From the NCBI RefSeq assembly GCF_007830125.1, contig NZ_VLLG01000002.1, positions 2,054,550-2,118,549 of the forward strand: DNA of 64,000 nt. The letters are read 5' to 3'. How positions within the stretch are numbered: the stretch's first letter is position 1; the number at the start of each line of letters is the position of its first letter. Of the stretch, positions 44,684 to 52,536 are shown piece after piece. The translations under genes and the position numbers were made by a program. The notes beneath the pieces were generated by a model. That model saw only the letters and a list, made by a program, of their open reading frames with translations. It searched no databases and had not been told where the DNA came from. This DNA is from Chitinophaga japonensis. Its GTDB lineage: Bacteria > Bacteroidota > Bacteroidia > Chitinophagales > Chitinophagaceae.

Positions 44684-46690
44684 ATGTTAAAACTACCGGT
44701 AAAACCAGTTGGCCTCTTTGCACTATGTCTCCTGCTCTGCCAATCTTTGCTGGCCCATAATGGCAAAGTGGCTTATGCCTACCCCCTTGGTAAAATAACT
44801 GTGGACGGCGATCTCTCCGACTGGCCGCAAACAACTGTTAAATACCAGATCAAAACGAATATATCGGAAACGGGCCCTGCAGATGGTGCTGATTTCAGCG
44901 GCTTTTTTCAACTGGGCTACCGGCTGGAGGAGCGCTCTTTATATATTGCTTTTACCGTAACGGACAACGATTTTATAGAAGACACCACTAAAAATGTCCG
45001 CTTTGACACCCAGGACGGGCTGGAGTTGAGTATTGACGCGCGGCACCTGCCTTTCGGTTCCGGAGTGGCCTCGTTTATGTACAGCAAAAAACTGCGCAAC
45101 ACGAACCAGGCCATGTACGACCCCTTTGCCCGGAGCGCCTCCTGGGATATTGCGGAGGTGGGCTTTGCCAGGAAGGGCCATGTACGCTACTATGAATGGC
45201 GCATTGACCTGGGTGAGCAGATGGCGGTAGGAAAATCGGTGGGTTTTGATTTCCTGGTGTTTGACAAGGATGGAGACGGCAGCTTTTCTTTTACCGGTTG
45301 GGGCAAAGGGGGTTATAAGTTCAGGAACCCCAACAGCCTGGGAGATGTGATGTTGTTGCCTGCTGATGAAAAGCTGGCCACCGTTGCCGGGAAAGTCAAC
45401 TGGGACCGGCCCATGAAAGAGCCGTTGCCGGGGCAGGTCCGTTTGCATGCGGTGCAAAACCCGGCCTGCTGGGTAGCTGCCGGCCTGGATAGCATGGGCA
45501 ACTATTCCGTGGAAGTACCGGGTGGCGAATACGAGATACGCCTGCCGGATAGCTATTTCCAAAGCGGGAAAAATGTGTATGCGCTTGGGCAGGCTACCCC
45601 CCTGGTAATTTCGGCGAAAACGGGGCAGATGAATCCCGCTCCCGGGCTTGCCATTGCCGGCACCCCGGTACCGGACCTGATCCCGGATAAAGGCGTTCTC
45701 CATGATTTCGGGCCGGCCAGCGCCGGTAAGGTGGATCATTTTATAACCACCTATCAAAAGTACTACCAGATCCCCGGCGTTTCACTTGCGCTGATAAAGG
45801 ACGGGCGATTGGTGTACTATAAAACATATGGTGTCCGGAACACTTTTACCGGCGAGAAAGTAGACGAGCACACGCTTTTCGAAGCAGCTTCCGTTACCAA
45901 ACCGGTGTTTGCTTTTGCGGTACAGAGGCTGGCGGAGCGTGGGGTCATTGACCTGGACAAGCCGCTCTATCTCTACTTACCCTATGAAGACATCGCTTAC
46001 GATGAGCGTTATAAGCTGATAACGGCCAGGCATGTGCTCACGCATCGTACCGGCTTCCCCAACTGGCGATGGATGAATAAGGACGGGAAACTGAACCTGC
46101 TGTTCACCCCCGGTACAAAATATAATTATTCCGGCGAAGGCTTTGAGTACCTGAAAATGGTGGTGGAAAAAATTACCGGGAAGAAGGTGGAGCAGGTTTT
46201 ACAGGAGGAGGTGATACAGCCGGTGGGGCTTTATCATACGTTCTTTTCGAGGAATGATTCCCTGAAACAGATGGTCGCCAACGGGCATTTTGATATGCTC
46301 CCCGTTTATGATGAATTGCCGGCATCCCCTGGTATGGCTTATTCCATGCATACGGAGGCCCGTATCTTTACCAGGTTTATGCTGTACCTGCTGGAGCAAA
46401 AAGGATTGAACGCGGAGACCTACCATACCATGTTGCAGAAACAATCCGATTTCAATTATGATCCCGGGGAAGAAAAACCGGCCATCCCTGCCTATATGGG
46501 TATGAGCCTGGAGATACGGGAAACGCCCTTCGGTAAATCTTTTGGCCATGGCGGGAACAATGGCGATTTCAGGTGCCATTTTGAGGTGTATAAGGACCTG
46601 AAAATGGGCTACGTGGCTTTTACCAATGCCAATACCGCTTACCCGATGTTAAGCGTGCTGCGGCAGTTTTTGGTGGAGGGGAAAGAGTAG
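44684..46690 (+). CDS. Secreted serine hydrolase (beta-lactamase fold) with N-terminal CBM9-like domain
   Basis: This 668-residue exported protein has a signal peptide (1-24). The N-terminal ~200 residues are a DOMON/CBM9-like beta-sandwich (ITVDGDLSDWP, IAFTVTDNDFIEDT, YEWRIDLGEQM). A carboxypeptidase-regulatory-like stretch follows (about 225-300). The C-terminal part is a class-C beta-lactamase/DD-peptidase domain (about 355-665): catalytic SVTK near 403, YNYSGEG in the position of the YxN motif, and GHGGNNGDF in the position of the KTG/HxG motif. Such enzymes are often esterases or D-peptidases. The sugar-binding front suggests action on glycan-linked esters or peptides; this is inference. 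Confidence 0.87.
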   Translation: MLKLPVKPVGLFALCLLLCQSLLAHNGKVAYAYPLGKITVDGDLSDWPQTTVKYQIKTNISETGPADGADFSGFFQLGYRLEERSLYIAFTVTDNDFIEDTTKNVRFDTQDGLELSIDARHLPFGSGVASFMYSKKLRNTNQAMYDPFARSASWDIAEVGFARKGHVRYYEWRIDLGEQMAVGKSVGFDFLVFDKDGDGSFSFTGWGKGGYKFRNPNSLGDVMLLPADEKLATVAGKVNWDRPMKEPLPGQVRLHAVQNPACWVAAGLDSMGNYSVEVPGGEYEIRLPDSYFQSGKNVYALGQATPLVISAKTGQMNPAPGLAIAGTPVPDLIPDKGVLHDFGPASAGKVDHFITTYQKYYQIPGVSLALIKDGRLVYYKTYGVRNTFTGEKVDEHTLFEAASVTKPVFAFAVQRLAERGVIDLDKPLYLYLPYEDIAYDERYKLITARHVLTHRTGFPNWRWMNKDGKLNLLFTPGTKYNYSGEGFEYLKMVVEKITGKKVEQVLQEEVIQPVGLYHTFFSRNDSLKQMVANGHFDMLPVYDELPASPGMAYSMHTEARIFTRFMLYLLEQKGLNAETYHTMLQKQSDFNYDPGEEKPAIPAYMGMSLEIRETPFGKSFGHGGNNGDFRCHFEVYKDLKMGYVAFTNANTAYPMLSVLRQFLVEGKE

Positions 46691-46693
46691 CCG

Positions 46694-47044
46694 CTATTCA
46701 ACAAAATGCCAGCATACGCCTGCCACATCTATGATATTTACTTCTTTGCCGTAAGGTTGTTGCTTAACGTCGCCCACACGGATACCAAACTTTTCCGGCA
46801 ATTGCTGCTCCAGAACAAAGCTTCTGAAGGCGCTGGCATTTTCCACCCGGACGGTCAGCATAAAGTTCTGCGCAAATTCGGGCGCGTCATAATGCTGCAG
46901 GATGAACCTGCATTCATCTTTCTCAAAGCCGGCATAGCCCGGGGCTTCAAAGCTGATGTTGAACCCTAATGCCAGGAAGAGCTGCTTTGATTTTTCAAAG
47001 TCGCTTCCTGAAGGAACAAAGGGTTGGAGGGAAAGGAACTTCAT
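46694..47044 (-). CDS. VOC-family (bleomycin-resistance/glyoxalase-like) protein
   Basis: This 116-residue single VOC domain has the pattern FVPSGSDFEKSKQLFLALGF, GFEKDECRFILQHYD and the C-terminal metal-site-like strand NIIDVAGVCWHFVE. Proteins of this length dimerise; resistance to bleomycin is a family label and not implied. It converges on the serine hydrolase with 3 bases between stops and is followed on the same strand by nothing (MscS lies upstream). Confidence 0.88.
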   Translation of the reverse strand: MKFLSLQPFVPSGSDFEKSKQLFLALGFNISFEAPGYAGFEKDECRFILQHYDAPEFAQNFMLTVRVENASAFRSFVLEQQLPEKFGIRVGDVKQQPYGKEVNIIDVAGVCWHFVE

Positions 47045-47074
47045 GTGGAGGTTTTTATAGTTAAATACCTGCTA

Positions 47075-47980
47075 TTAATCCGCATCCTGGTGGGTATTCA
47101 CCTCCCTGCCGGAAAAGGAAAGGATAGTGCTGTTCAGCAGCCGTTTTATTTTGCGCTCGGTTTCTTTATCCGGCCGCGGCATCAGGAACTGTATCTTGTA
47201 GTGTACGGCATCTTTCTTTATCTCCAGTATCTTCAGTGAAAAGCTGCTGTCTGTTATGTTGCTGGAAAAAGGAAGCAGCACGGTCTTCAGCTCTTTCTCT
47301 ATTATCTCGGGAGAGATGTGGTGCTTTAAGTCCAGCTCAAACTCTATGGTCAGCTTTTTGATGTTCTGTTTACTTTGGTTGATCACCATAGAGGAAAAGA
47401 TCACGGAATTGGGGATCAGTACGATATCATCATCCTCATTCTGGAGTACTACGTTCACCAGCGTAATATCCAGCACTTTGCCCCGGTATTCGTTCACCTT
47501 GATCTGGTCGCCGAGCGACAGTTGATCGGAGAACATAATGATCAGGCCATTGATCATATTCGTAATATAGTCCTTGGACAGCAGGGCGAGCGCCGCCGCG
47601 GCGATGCTAAGGCTGAAGAACAGCTCGGATAATTTCTGCCCGAAAAAGATCAGCATGGCCACCAGGAGGAAAACCGTATTCAGCACGGAGGTAATGCGGT
47701 TAATACCCAACACGAAGTTGTCGCGTGTCAGTTTCTGCAGGCGGTGCTTTTGCAGGTACCAGAAGATGGTGACGATCCAGCCGACGGATATCAGGAGATT
47801 GGCCCCCAGGAACAGGGAAAGGGCGTTTGTAGCCCGCTCCAGCCAATGGTACTTGCTAAACAGGTCGCGTTGACTGAAGCTGAAGTAGGTTAGTCCCAGG
47901 TATACCAGCAGCTTGATAACAAAAATAAATATTTGGTTCCTGAACCTCTTCCGGTTATAGGTGGCCTGATCGGTAAGCAT
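47075..47980 (-). CDS. MscS-family mechanosensitive channel
   Basis: This 301-residue channel has three to four membrane helices (about 15-150), a pore-lining helix near LSIAAAALALLSKDYITNMINGL, then the MscS beta domain (SDQLSLGDQIKVNEYRGKVLDI, LIPNSVIFSSMVIN) and a short alpha/beta C-terminal domain. It releases solutes on osmotic downshift. The ATG at 47980 is preferred to an in-frame ATG 15 codons earlier because the frame there is not conserved-looking. It lies 30 bases before the VOC gene on the same strand. Confidence 0.93.
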   Translation of the reverse strand: MLTDQATYNRKRFRNQIFIFVIKLLVYLGLTYFSFSQRDLFSKYHWLERATNALSLFLGANLLISVGWIVTIFWYLQKHRLQKLTRDNFVLGINRITSVLNTVFLLVAMLIFFGQKLSELFFSLSIAAAALALLSKDYITNMINGLIIMFSDQLSLGDQIKVNEYRGKVLDITLVNVVLQNEDDDIVLIPNSVIFSSMVINQSKQNIKKLTIEFELDLKHHISPEIIEKELKTVLLPFSSNITDSSFSLKILEIKKDAVHYKIQFLMPRPDKETERKIKRLLNSTILSFSGREVNTHQDAD

Positions 47981-48028
47981 GATGTCAAAAATACGAAAAA
48001 AGCGGCTGCCGGGGGAGGGGGCCACTGC

Positions 48029-48781
48029 TCATTTGCTTATCAACTTAATGTACACTACCGCTTTAAGCAGCGCTTCTTTTCTGTAGCGTGAAATAGGGAG
48101 CTGTTTGCCGTCAATAAAAACCCGTCCTCCAGAAATAGCATCAATTTTATGCGTATTGATCAGGTAGGATTGATGTATCCTGAAAAAAGCGTCTTTCGGC
48201 AGCATTTCCTCTAAGGAGGTCATGGTTTGATGGATAATGAAGGTCTTTTCTTTAAAATGCAGTTTCAGGTAATTCTGCATTCCTTCCACAAATAGAATGT
48301 CCTGCCAGATAATTCTCTGAAAGGTGTCTCCCTGCCTGATATACATATCGGCATCCGCCCCATCCTTGCTATTTTGCAAAATGAGACGGGATTGGAATAT
48401 GCTCAGCGCCTTGTTTGCTGCCTGGAAAAAGCGCTGAAACTCCAAAGGCTTCACCAGGTAATCTACCACATTCAACCGGAAGCCTTCCAGCGCGTGCTCG
48501 GAGTAAGCGGTGGTTAAGATGGTAAGGGGAGATTTATCCAAAGACTGCAAAAATTCAAGTCCCGAAAGCATTGGCATATTGATATCCAGAAACATCAAGT
48601 CAATATCCTTCGTTTTCAGGATCTCCGTTGCTTTCATGGCAGAGGTGCAGGTATCTGCAACTTCCAGGAAATCCAGTTGGTTAATAAAGTTAGCCACTCC
48701 TTTTATGGCGATCGGCTCGTCGTCCACAATGAGGCACTTTAAAAGCAGGTTGCTTGTTTGTTTAGACACTATTTCTCCCAT
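48029..48781 (-). CDS. LytTR-family response regulator
   Basis: This 250-residue regulator has a receiver (about 12-130; IVDDEPIA, phosphoacceptor D in LMFLDINMPMLSG, TTAYSEH, VKPLEF) and a LytTR DNA-binding domain (about 150-245; ILFVEGMQNYLKL, FFRIHQSYLINTHKI). It lies 12 bases after its likely cognate LytS-type kinase, so the two form an operon. It is a second LytS/LytTR pair in this window, without the DUF4407 gene found at the first. Confidence 0.95.
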   Translation of the reverse strand: MGEIVSKQTSNLLLKCLIVDDEPIAIKGVANFINQLDFLEVADTCTSAMKATEILKTKDIDLMFLDINMPMLSGLEFLQSLDKSPLTILTTAYSEHALEGFRLNVVDYLVKPLEFQRFFQAANKALSIFQSRLILQNSKDGADADMYIRQGDTFQRIIWQDILFVEGMQNYLKLHFKEKTFIIHQTMTSLEEMLPKDAFFRIHQSYLINTHKIDAISGGRVFIDGKQLPISRYRKEALLKAVVYIKLISK

Positions 48782-48793
48782 AACATTTATAAC

Positions 48794-49810
48794 TTATAAT
48801 TTGATAACCAGTTTAGTATAATAAGTCGTTTCAGCATCCCTGATCGTCAAATCGTAATGCTCTCCGTAAAGAATTTCCAAACGTTTTTTCACATTTTTCA
48901 GTCCTATTCCCGAAACGGGATCTTTTTCCTGTTGAATGCCTGATTTAGAGTTTTCAACCTCTAGACAAATTGAATCAGCTATTTGCTCAAAAGTTATGTT
49001 TACATAAACCATTTCTGAAATTCCCCGGGCCACATGCTTGAAGGCGTTTTCAATAAAGGTGATTAATAATAAGGGAGGAAATGCTTTATGGTTATCCTCG
49101 ATCTTCCACGAACAATTGATGGCCAGCTCATTTCCCCATCTCACTTTTTCTATCTCAATGAAGTCTTTTAGAAATTGAACCTCCTCCGCTATGCTTACCT
49201 TGCTGTTTTTGCTGCCATCCAGTTGATAGCGCAGTATCTTGGAATACCTTATCAGCAATGAAGATGCTAAGTTTACATCCTCCTGCATCAATATATTAAT
49301 GTGGTTCAATACATTAAACATGAAATGGGGACTGATCTGCTGCTGAAGTATCTGCAACTGGGATTTAACCAGCGCTTCGTGCAATTTCATACTCTCCTCG
49401 TGGAAACGCAATCCGCAAAATCCGAAATTCACAAACAACGCCACCAGGAGTGCATTTATATACATAATGCTGAAGAGATTCCTCCCCAACAGCAGTTCCG
49501 ACGGGGGAAGAAAGCCGCTTTCTTCCAGGTAGAGAAAACCATGCAAAATAACCGGTATAAATAGCGCAGATATTGCTGACACCAGGAAAAACTGCCCGGT
49601 AAACAAAAGCATCCGGTTTTGTCTCATTGCTTTTTGCAGCAGGCTTTTGCTCAAATAGGTTGTGAATGGGTATAAACATGACATGATGCTGATTGCCAGC
49701 AAACCACCTTCCAGCATAGAGGAGTCTGGTATATACCGAACCCAGAAAACAATGGTCAGGAAAATCCAGATCAGTATTACAAACCGGTCGTATTTCTTTA
49801 GAAGCGTCAT
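48794..49810 (-). CDS. LytS-type sensor histidine kinase
   Basis: This 338-residue kinase has four to five membrane segments over residues 10-140, then a His_kinase domain (phosphoacceptor in QQQISPHFMFNVLN, His near 178) and a HATPase domain (LLITFIENAFKHVARG; GIGLKNVKKRL). It is first in a two-gene operon with the LytTR regulator. A -7 box ends only 5 bases before the ATG, which would give an almost leaderless transcript. The DUF6268 barrel gene diverges from it and is a possible target. Confidence 0.94.
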   Translation of the reverse strand: MTLLKKYDRFVILIWIFLTIVFWVRYIPDSSMLEGGLLAISIMSCLYPFTTYLSKSLLQKAMRQNRMLLFTGQFFLVSAISALFIPVILHGFLYLEESGFLPPSELLLGRNLFSIMYINALLVALFVNFGFCGLRFHEESMKLHEALVKSQLQILQQQISPHFMFNVLNHINILMQEDVNLASSLLIRYSKILRYQLDGSKNSKVSIAEEVQFLKDFIEIEKVRWGNELAINCSWKIEDNHKAFPPLLLITFIENAFKHVARGISEMVYVNITFEQIADSICLEVENSKSGIQQEKDPVSGIGLKNVKKRLEILYGEHYDLTIRDAETTYYTKLVIKL

Positions 49811-49814
49811 ACGG

Positions 49815-49822
49815 CAAAGTTA
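49815..49822 (-). promoter_or_regulatory. -7 box of the LytS/LytTR operon
   Basis: TAACTTTG on the minus strand matches TAnnTTTG and lies 4 bases from the annotated ATG. If real, the transcript would start at about the start codon. Confidence 0.4.
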
Positions 49823-49971
49823 AGGGTATATAGCCTTCAGCCTGGTTACCAGGCGTCAAAGCAAAACGCCCATCAGTCAAAACAATTTCTACCCTGCAGC
49901 TACCCGCTTCATCTTTGTTCCAATAAATGCCAAGAATGTTTGATTTAGTGAAAACTGTTTATTTAAAAGCT

Positions 49972-50877
49972 ATGAGATCATTATTGATAAGTGTGTTGGT
50001 TATAGGTATTGCTTCTACGAAAAGCAATGCACAGGCCTTTTTCAAGACCGAGTATTTCGGAACGTCCGGCTACCAGATGACGGAAGGTGATTCCCGTCAG
50101 CGAATAGGAAATAGCAAGGGTTCGGCCATCGTCTACCAGGCCGGTATCAACATCCCCCTGTCCAAAGAGTTAAACGAATTGAACCGTCCAACCATGTGGT
50201 CTATCGGTGTTGGGGGAGCCTACGTAGATCTTAACAATAAGAATTTTACCCGGCCGTTGGTTGTCGACAAGGTCTTAAATGCAGGCCTGAGCCTGAACTA
50301 CCAGCGGCCATTAAACGACCGGTGGTCGCTCAGAACGGGTGTTGGTGTCGGAATCTTTATGCCCACTACTGATCTGTCGCAAATAAGGTTCAAAAATGTA
50401 TTGGGCAGCATTAGCGGGGTATTTATCCGTCATTTGAGGCCCAACCTGGACCTGGGTGGCGGGCTTGCTTTAAACAACTCTTTCGGGTTTCCCATGCTAT
50501 TTCCCGCTTTTTACCTTAGCTGGAGAACAGCAGGGCGTTATTCGGTACAGGCTTCGTTGAGGGATGGTCTTGAAGTGTCAGCAGGCTACACATTTAATGA
50601 AAACATCAAGCTAAACCTGGTGATGGAGGTTAACGGGCAGATGGCCTTACTGGAACAGGAAGGGAAGGATAAAATATTCACCCATCAATATGTTGTCTTC
50701 GGATTGCGCCCGGAAATAAAGTTAGGGAAACGCATGACCATCCCCGTCACTTTCGGCTTGAATGCTACACGCACCGCACAGATAACTGACAGGAGTCTGA
50801 AGACAATCTTTCAGGACAAAGGATATTCTTTCCGGGGATCGATTTACGCTGCAGCAGGGTTGCAAGTCAGGTTTTAA
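49972..50877 (+). CDS. DUF6268-type outer-membrane beta-barrel protein
   Basis: This 301-residue exported protein has a signal peptide (LLISVLVIGIASTKSNAQ). The rest is a series of alternating strands typical of an outer-membrane barrel (YQAGINIPLS, WSLRTGVGVGIFMP, LDLGGGLALNN, YSVQASLRDGLEVSAGYTF) and ends in a C-terminal aromatic (LQVRF). It fits DUF6268, which has no known function. I chose the ATG at 49972 where the signal peptide starts; an ATG at 49927 is frame-open. It faces away from the LytS/LytTR operon. Confidence 0.75.
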   Translation: MRSLLISVLVIGIASTKSNAQAFFKTEYFGTSGYQMTEGDSRQRIGNSKGSAIVYQAGINIPLSKELNELNRPTMWSIGVGGAYVDLNNKNFTRPLVVDKVLNAGLSLNYQRPLNDRWSLRTGVGVGIFMPTTDLSQIRFKNVLGSISGVFIRHLRPNLDLGGGLALNNSFGFPMLFPAFYLSWRTAGRYSVQASLRDGLEVSAGYTFNENIKLNLVMEVNGQMALLEQEGKDKIFTHQYVVFGLRPEIKLGKRMTIPVTFGLNATRTAQITDRSLKTIFQDKGYSFRGSIYAAAGLQVRF

Positions 50878-50933
50878 GGGACGGTCATCCAACCATCGGG
50901 TGTTTGAAGATAATGCCCTTGCTATCAACAAAA

Positions 50934-50961
50934 AAAGGGTGCTCGTAAAAGAGCAACCCTT
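50934..50961 (-). terminator. Rho-independent terminator at the end of the toxin-antitoxin unit
   Basis: On the minus strand the stem AAGGGTTGCTC / GAGCACCCTT (one bulge) is followed by T7. It can also weakly serve the plus-strand barrel gene. Confidence 0.75.
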
Positions 50962-50982
50962 CATAATTTGAAGCGCCGGCTT

Positions 50983-51080
50983 CATTTGTACCCCCTATCG
51001 AAAAGTTCTCGAACTTTTTCCTGGGGGATTTGAAAGTGTTGGCGGGTATAGGTAGCTAGCGTTCTATAGGTGTACAAATG
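50983..51080. repeat. Inverted-repeat-bounded segment beside the toxin gene
   Basis: CATTTGTACCCCCTAT (50983-50998) and ATAGGTGTACAAATG (51066-51080) are imperfect inverted repeats. A second palindrome, AAAAGTTC-TC-GAACTTTT, lies at 51001-51018. The left arm shares TTTGTACC with the 3' end of tRNA-Glu (52393-52400). No gene lies inside. Confidence 0.5.
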
Positions 51081-51092
51081 CGCTAAGACTTT

Positions 51093-51548
51093 TTAAACGG
51101 TTAAAAAATCATCTTCTGAAGGTAAAATAGCTTTAATTTCTTCTTCTATTAGAGGACTCGCCCGGAGGCCAATAATAATTTGCTCATAGTAAATATCAGA
51201 TATTTCGCCTGAGTATTGAATTATAGAGGAATCATACATCTTCTTAAACTCATTAGCAGTATATATAAAGCAATTGTTACAATCTACAAATGTCTCTTTG
51301 GTAAAGGGACTGCTATCTTCATTTGGTTTTATATAGACCAGGGTCTCATTGGGTAAGTTTCTTGATTCAATGAACCTTCTCCGGGATTCAAATTGTGATG
51401 TGCAACAGGTGAAGACTAATAGACTTTCATCAGTTTTTTTAATACATATAAAGTAATGAGGAACTCCTGTAGTTATCTTTGGGGTCGTAAAATAATATAC
51501 CTTTCTTTCCCGCACAGCGGATAAAAACAAATCAAATGGTATCTTCAT
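51093..51548 (-). CDS. Putative toxin of a Panacea-type toxin-antitoxin pair
   Basis: This 151-residue protein is weakly reminiscent of MazF/PemK-like SH3-fold toxins: YYFTTPKITTGVPHYFICIKK and LLVFTCCTSQ in the N-terminal half, then FTKETFVDCNN and ISDIYYEQIIIGLRASP later. This assignment is by eye and uncertain. Its ATG overlaps the last base of the upstream antitoxin stop (TAATG), a tight translational coupling. The base composition is markedly AT-rich compared with the flanking genes, as is common in acquired modules. A terminator follows on the same strand. Confidence 0.5.
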   Translation of the reverse strand: MKIPFDLFLSAVRERKVYYFTTPKITTGVPHYFICIKKTDESLLVFTCCTSQFESRRRFIESRNLPNETLVYIKPNEDSSPFTKETFVDCNNCFIYTANEFKKMYDSSIIQYSGEISDIYYEQIIIGLRASPLIEEEIKAILPSEDDFLTV

Positions 51549-52141
51549 TATAAGATGGATGATATCTTTTGGCTTTCTAAATAAATATCTTTTGAAAGTT
51601 GAATAGAAGAGGGATCATCTATGAACAGATCAGAACCATCTTGTATATTTTCAAAAAAATCAAGATAATCCATTTCAAATCTTGAAGCAACCTTTTGATT
51701 TAAAGCAGATTCATATTTTTGCCATTCAGGGAATTGATGCGATAGTTCGCTAAGTTTGAATTGATCGCAGGCACCATAATTTTCCCAGATAGTTTGAATA
51801 GCGTTAAGATCTGTTTGGGAAAATACCTTTGTATCTGAGTTTTTATTTGTTTTGTAGTTGAATTTGTCAGTAATTACAATAAATTCGTTGGAATAGCTTA
51901 GCTCATCTTCACTTAATGAGAAAGAGTTTAATTCCAGGATATCTCGTGTTGTAGAAGGAACCGGACCATAAGGGAGCGCAAAATAGACATCACCGGTTAT
52001 AGTTCTGCCATAAGTTCTAAGGTGCAATCTATCCGCAAGCCAAATCAATTTGATGGCTTTCATTTTATTTAGCGCTCCACCGCTTTTTTGAGCAAGATAG
52101 TTTAGCGCCTGAACGGCTTTTTTATAATTAAAACCTCTCAT
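51548..52141 (-). CDS. Panacea (DUF4065, SocA-like) antitoxin
   Basis: This 197-residue protein has the Panacea/DUF4065 signature: AVQALNYLAQKSGGALNKMKAIKLIWLADRLHLRTYGR, read across residues 10-47, then VYFALPYGPVPSTTRDIL, and later LNAIQTIWENYGACDQFKLSELSH. Panacea domains neutralise many unrelated toxins encoded next to them (Kurata and colleagues' work on hyperpromiscuous antitoxins is the background I rely on). Here the only neighbour is the coupled downstream gene, so that gene is the candidate toxin. A -7 box lies 4 bases upstream. AT-rich, probably transferred. Confidence 0.82.
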   Translation of the reverse strand: MRGFNYKKAVQALNYLAQKSGGALNKMKAIKLIWLADRLHLRTYGRTITGDVYFALPYGPVPSTTRDILELNSFSLSEDELSYSNEFIVITDKFNYKTNKNSDTKVFSQTDLNAIQTIWENYGACDQFKLSELSHQFPEWQKYESALNQKVASRFEMDYLDFFENIQDGSDLFIDDPSSIQLSKDIYLESQKISSIL

Positions 52142-52145
52142 TGTT

Positions 52146-52153
52146 CAAAGGTA
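52146..52153 (-). promoter_or_regulatory. -7 box of the Panacea toxin-antitoxin unit
   Basis: TACCTTTG on the minus strand matches TAnnTTTG directly before the ATG; the transcript would be leaderless. No -33 TTTG is seen. Confidence 0.4.
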
Positions 52154-52350
52154 GCAATTTTTTTTAACAGGAATACTAAATTTTTTAGCAATCAATAACT
52201 GTTCAATCATTGGCTTAATTCCAGTTAATCATATCCAGATTGTTAAGAAAGGATTGGACAAAAGATAAATTGATTTGTATTATGGTCTTGTTATACGTTA
52301 TATGCACAACATACTCACTGGGATTGAACAATATGTAAACGTGTAGAATT

Positions 52351-52386
52351 AAAAAAGGTTTTAAATTATTGAATTTAAAACCTTTT
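52351..52386 (-). terminator. Terminator of tRNA-Glu
   Basis: A perfect 15-bp AT stem (AAAAGGTTTTAAATT / AATTTAAAACCTTTT) with a 4-base loop, followed on the minus strand by a T run, just past the tRNA 3' end. Confidence 0.85.
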
Positions 52387-52396
52387 AACTTTTTTG

Positions 52397-52468
52397 TACC
52401 GCGTACGGGAATCGAACCCGTGATTCATCCGTGAAAGGGATGCGTCTTAACCCCTTGACCAACGCGGC
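52397..52468 (-). tRNA. tRNA-Glu (anticodon UUC)
   Basis: The acceptor GCCGCGT pairs with ACGCGGT (first pair G-U) and discriminator A follows. The D stem is GTC/GAC. The anticodon stem CATCC/GGATG encloses CTTTCAC, giving anticodon TTC. The T arm is ACGGG-TTCGATT-CCCGT. The length is 72 bases. The next bases are CA, so CCA is not encoded. Confidence 0.95.
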
Positions 52469-52486
52469 CTTTCTTTTTTGGGATGG

Positions 52487-52516
52487 CAAAAGTAAGCAAA
52501 AGCCCGGTAAATCAAA
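52487..52516 (-). promoter_or_regulatory. tRNA-Glu promoter
   Basis: On the minus strand, TTTG (52513-52516) and TACTTTTG (52487-52494) are 18 bases apart, 18 bases upstream of the tRNA 5' end. Confidence 0.7.
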
Positions 52517-52536
52517 AAAATAATTTCCCCAAACCA

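Noticed and set aside
51001..51018. Palindrome AAAAGTTC-TC-GAACTTTT as a terminator
   Set aside because: A 2-base loop is too short for an efficient RNA hairpin; kept only as part of the repeat segment.
50884..51052. Stop-bounded minus-strand frame past the toxin gene as a gene remnant
   Set aside because: About 57 codons with no ATG near its start and no recognisable similarity; it spans the terminator.
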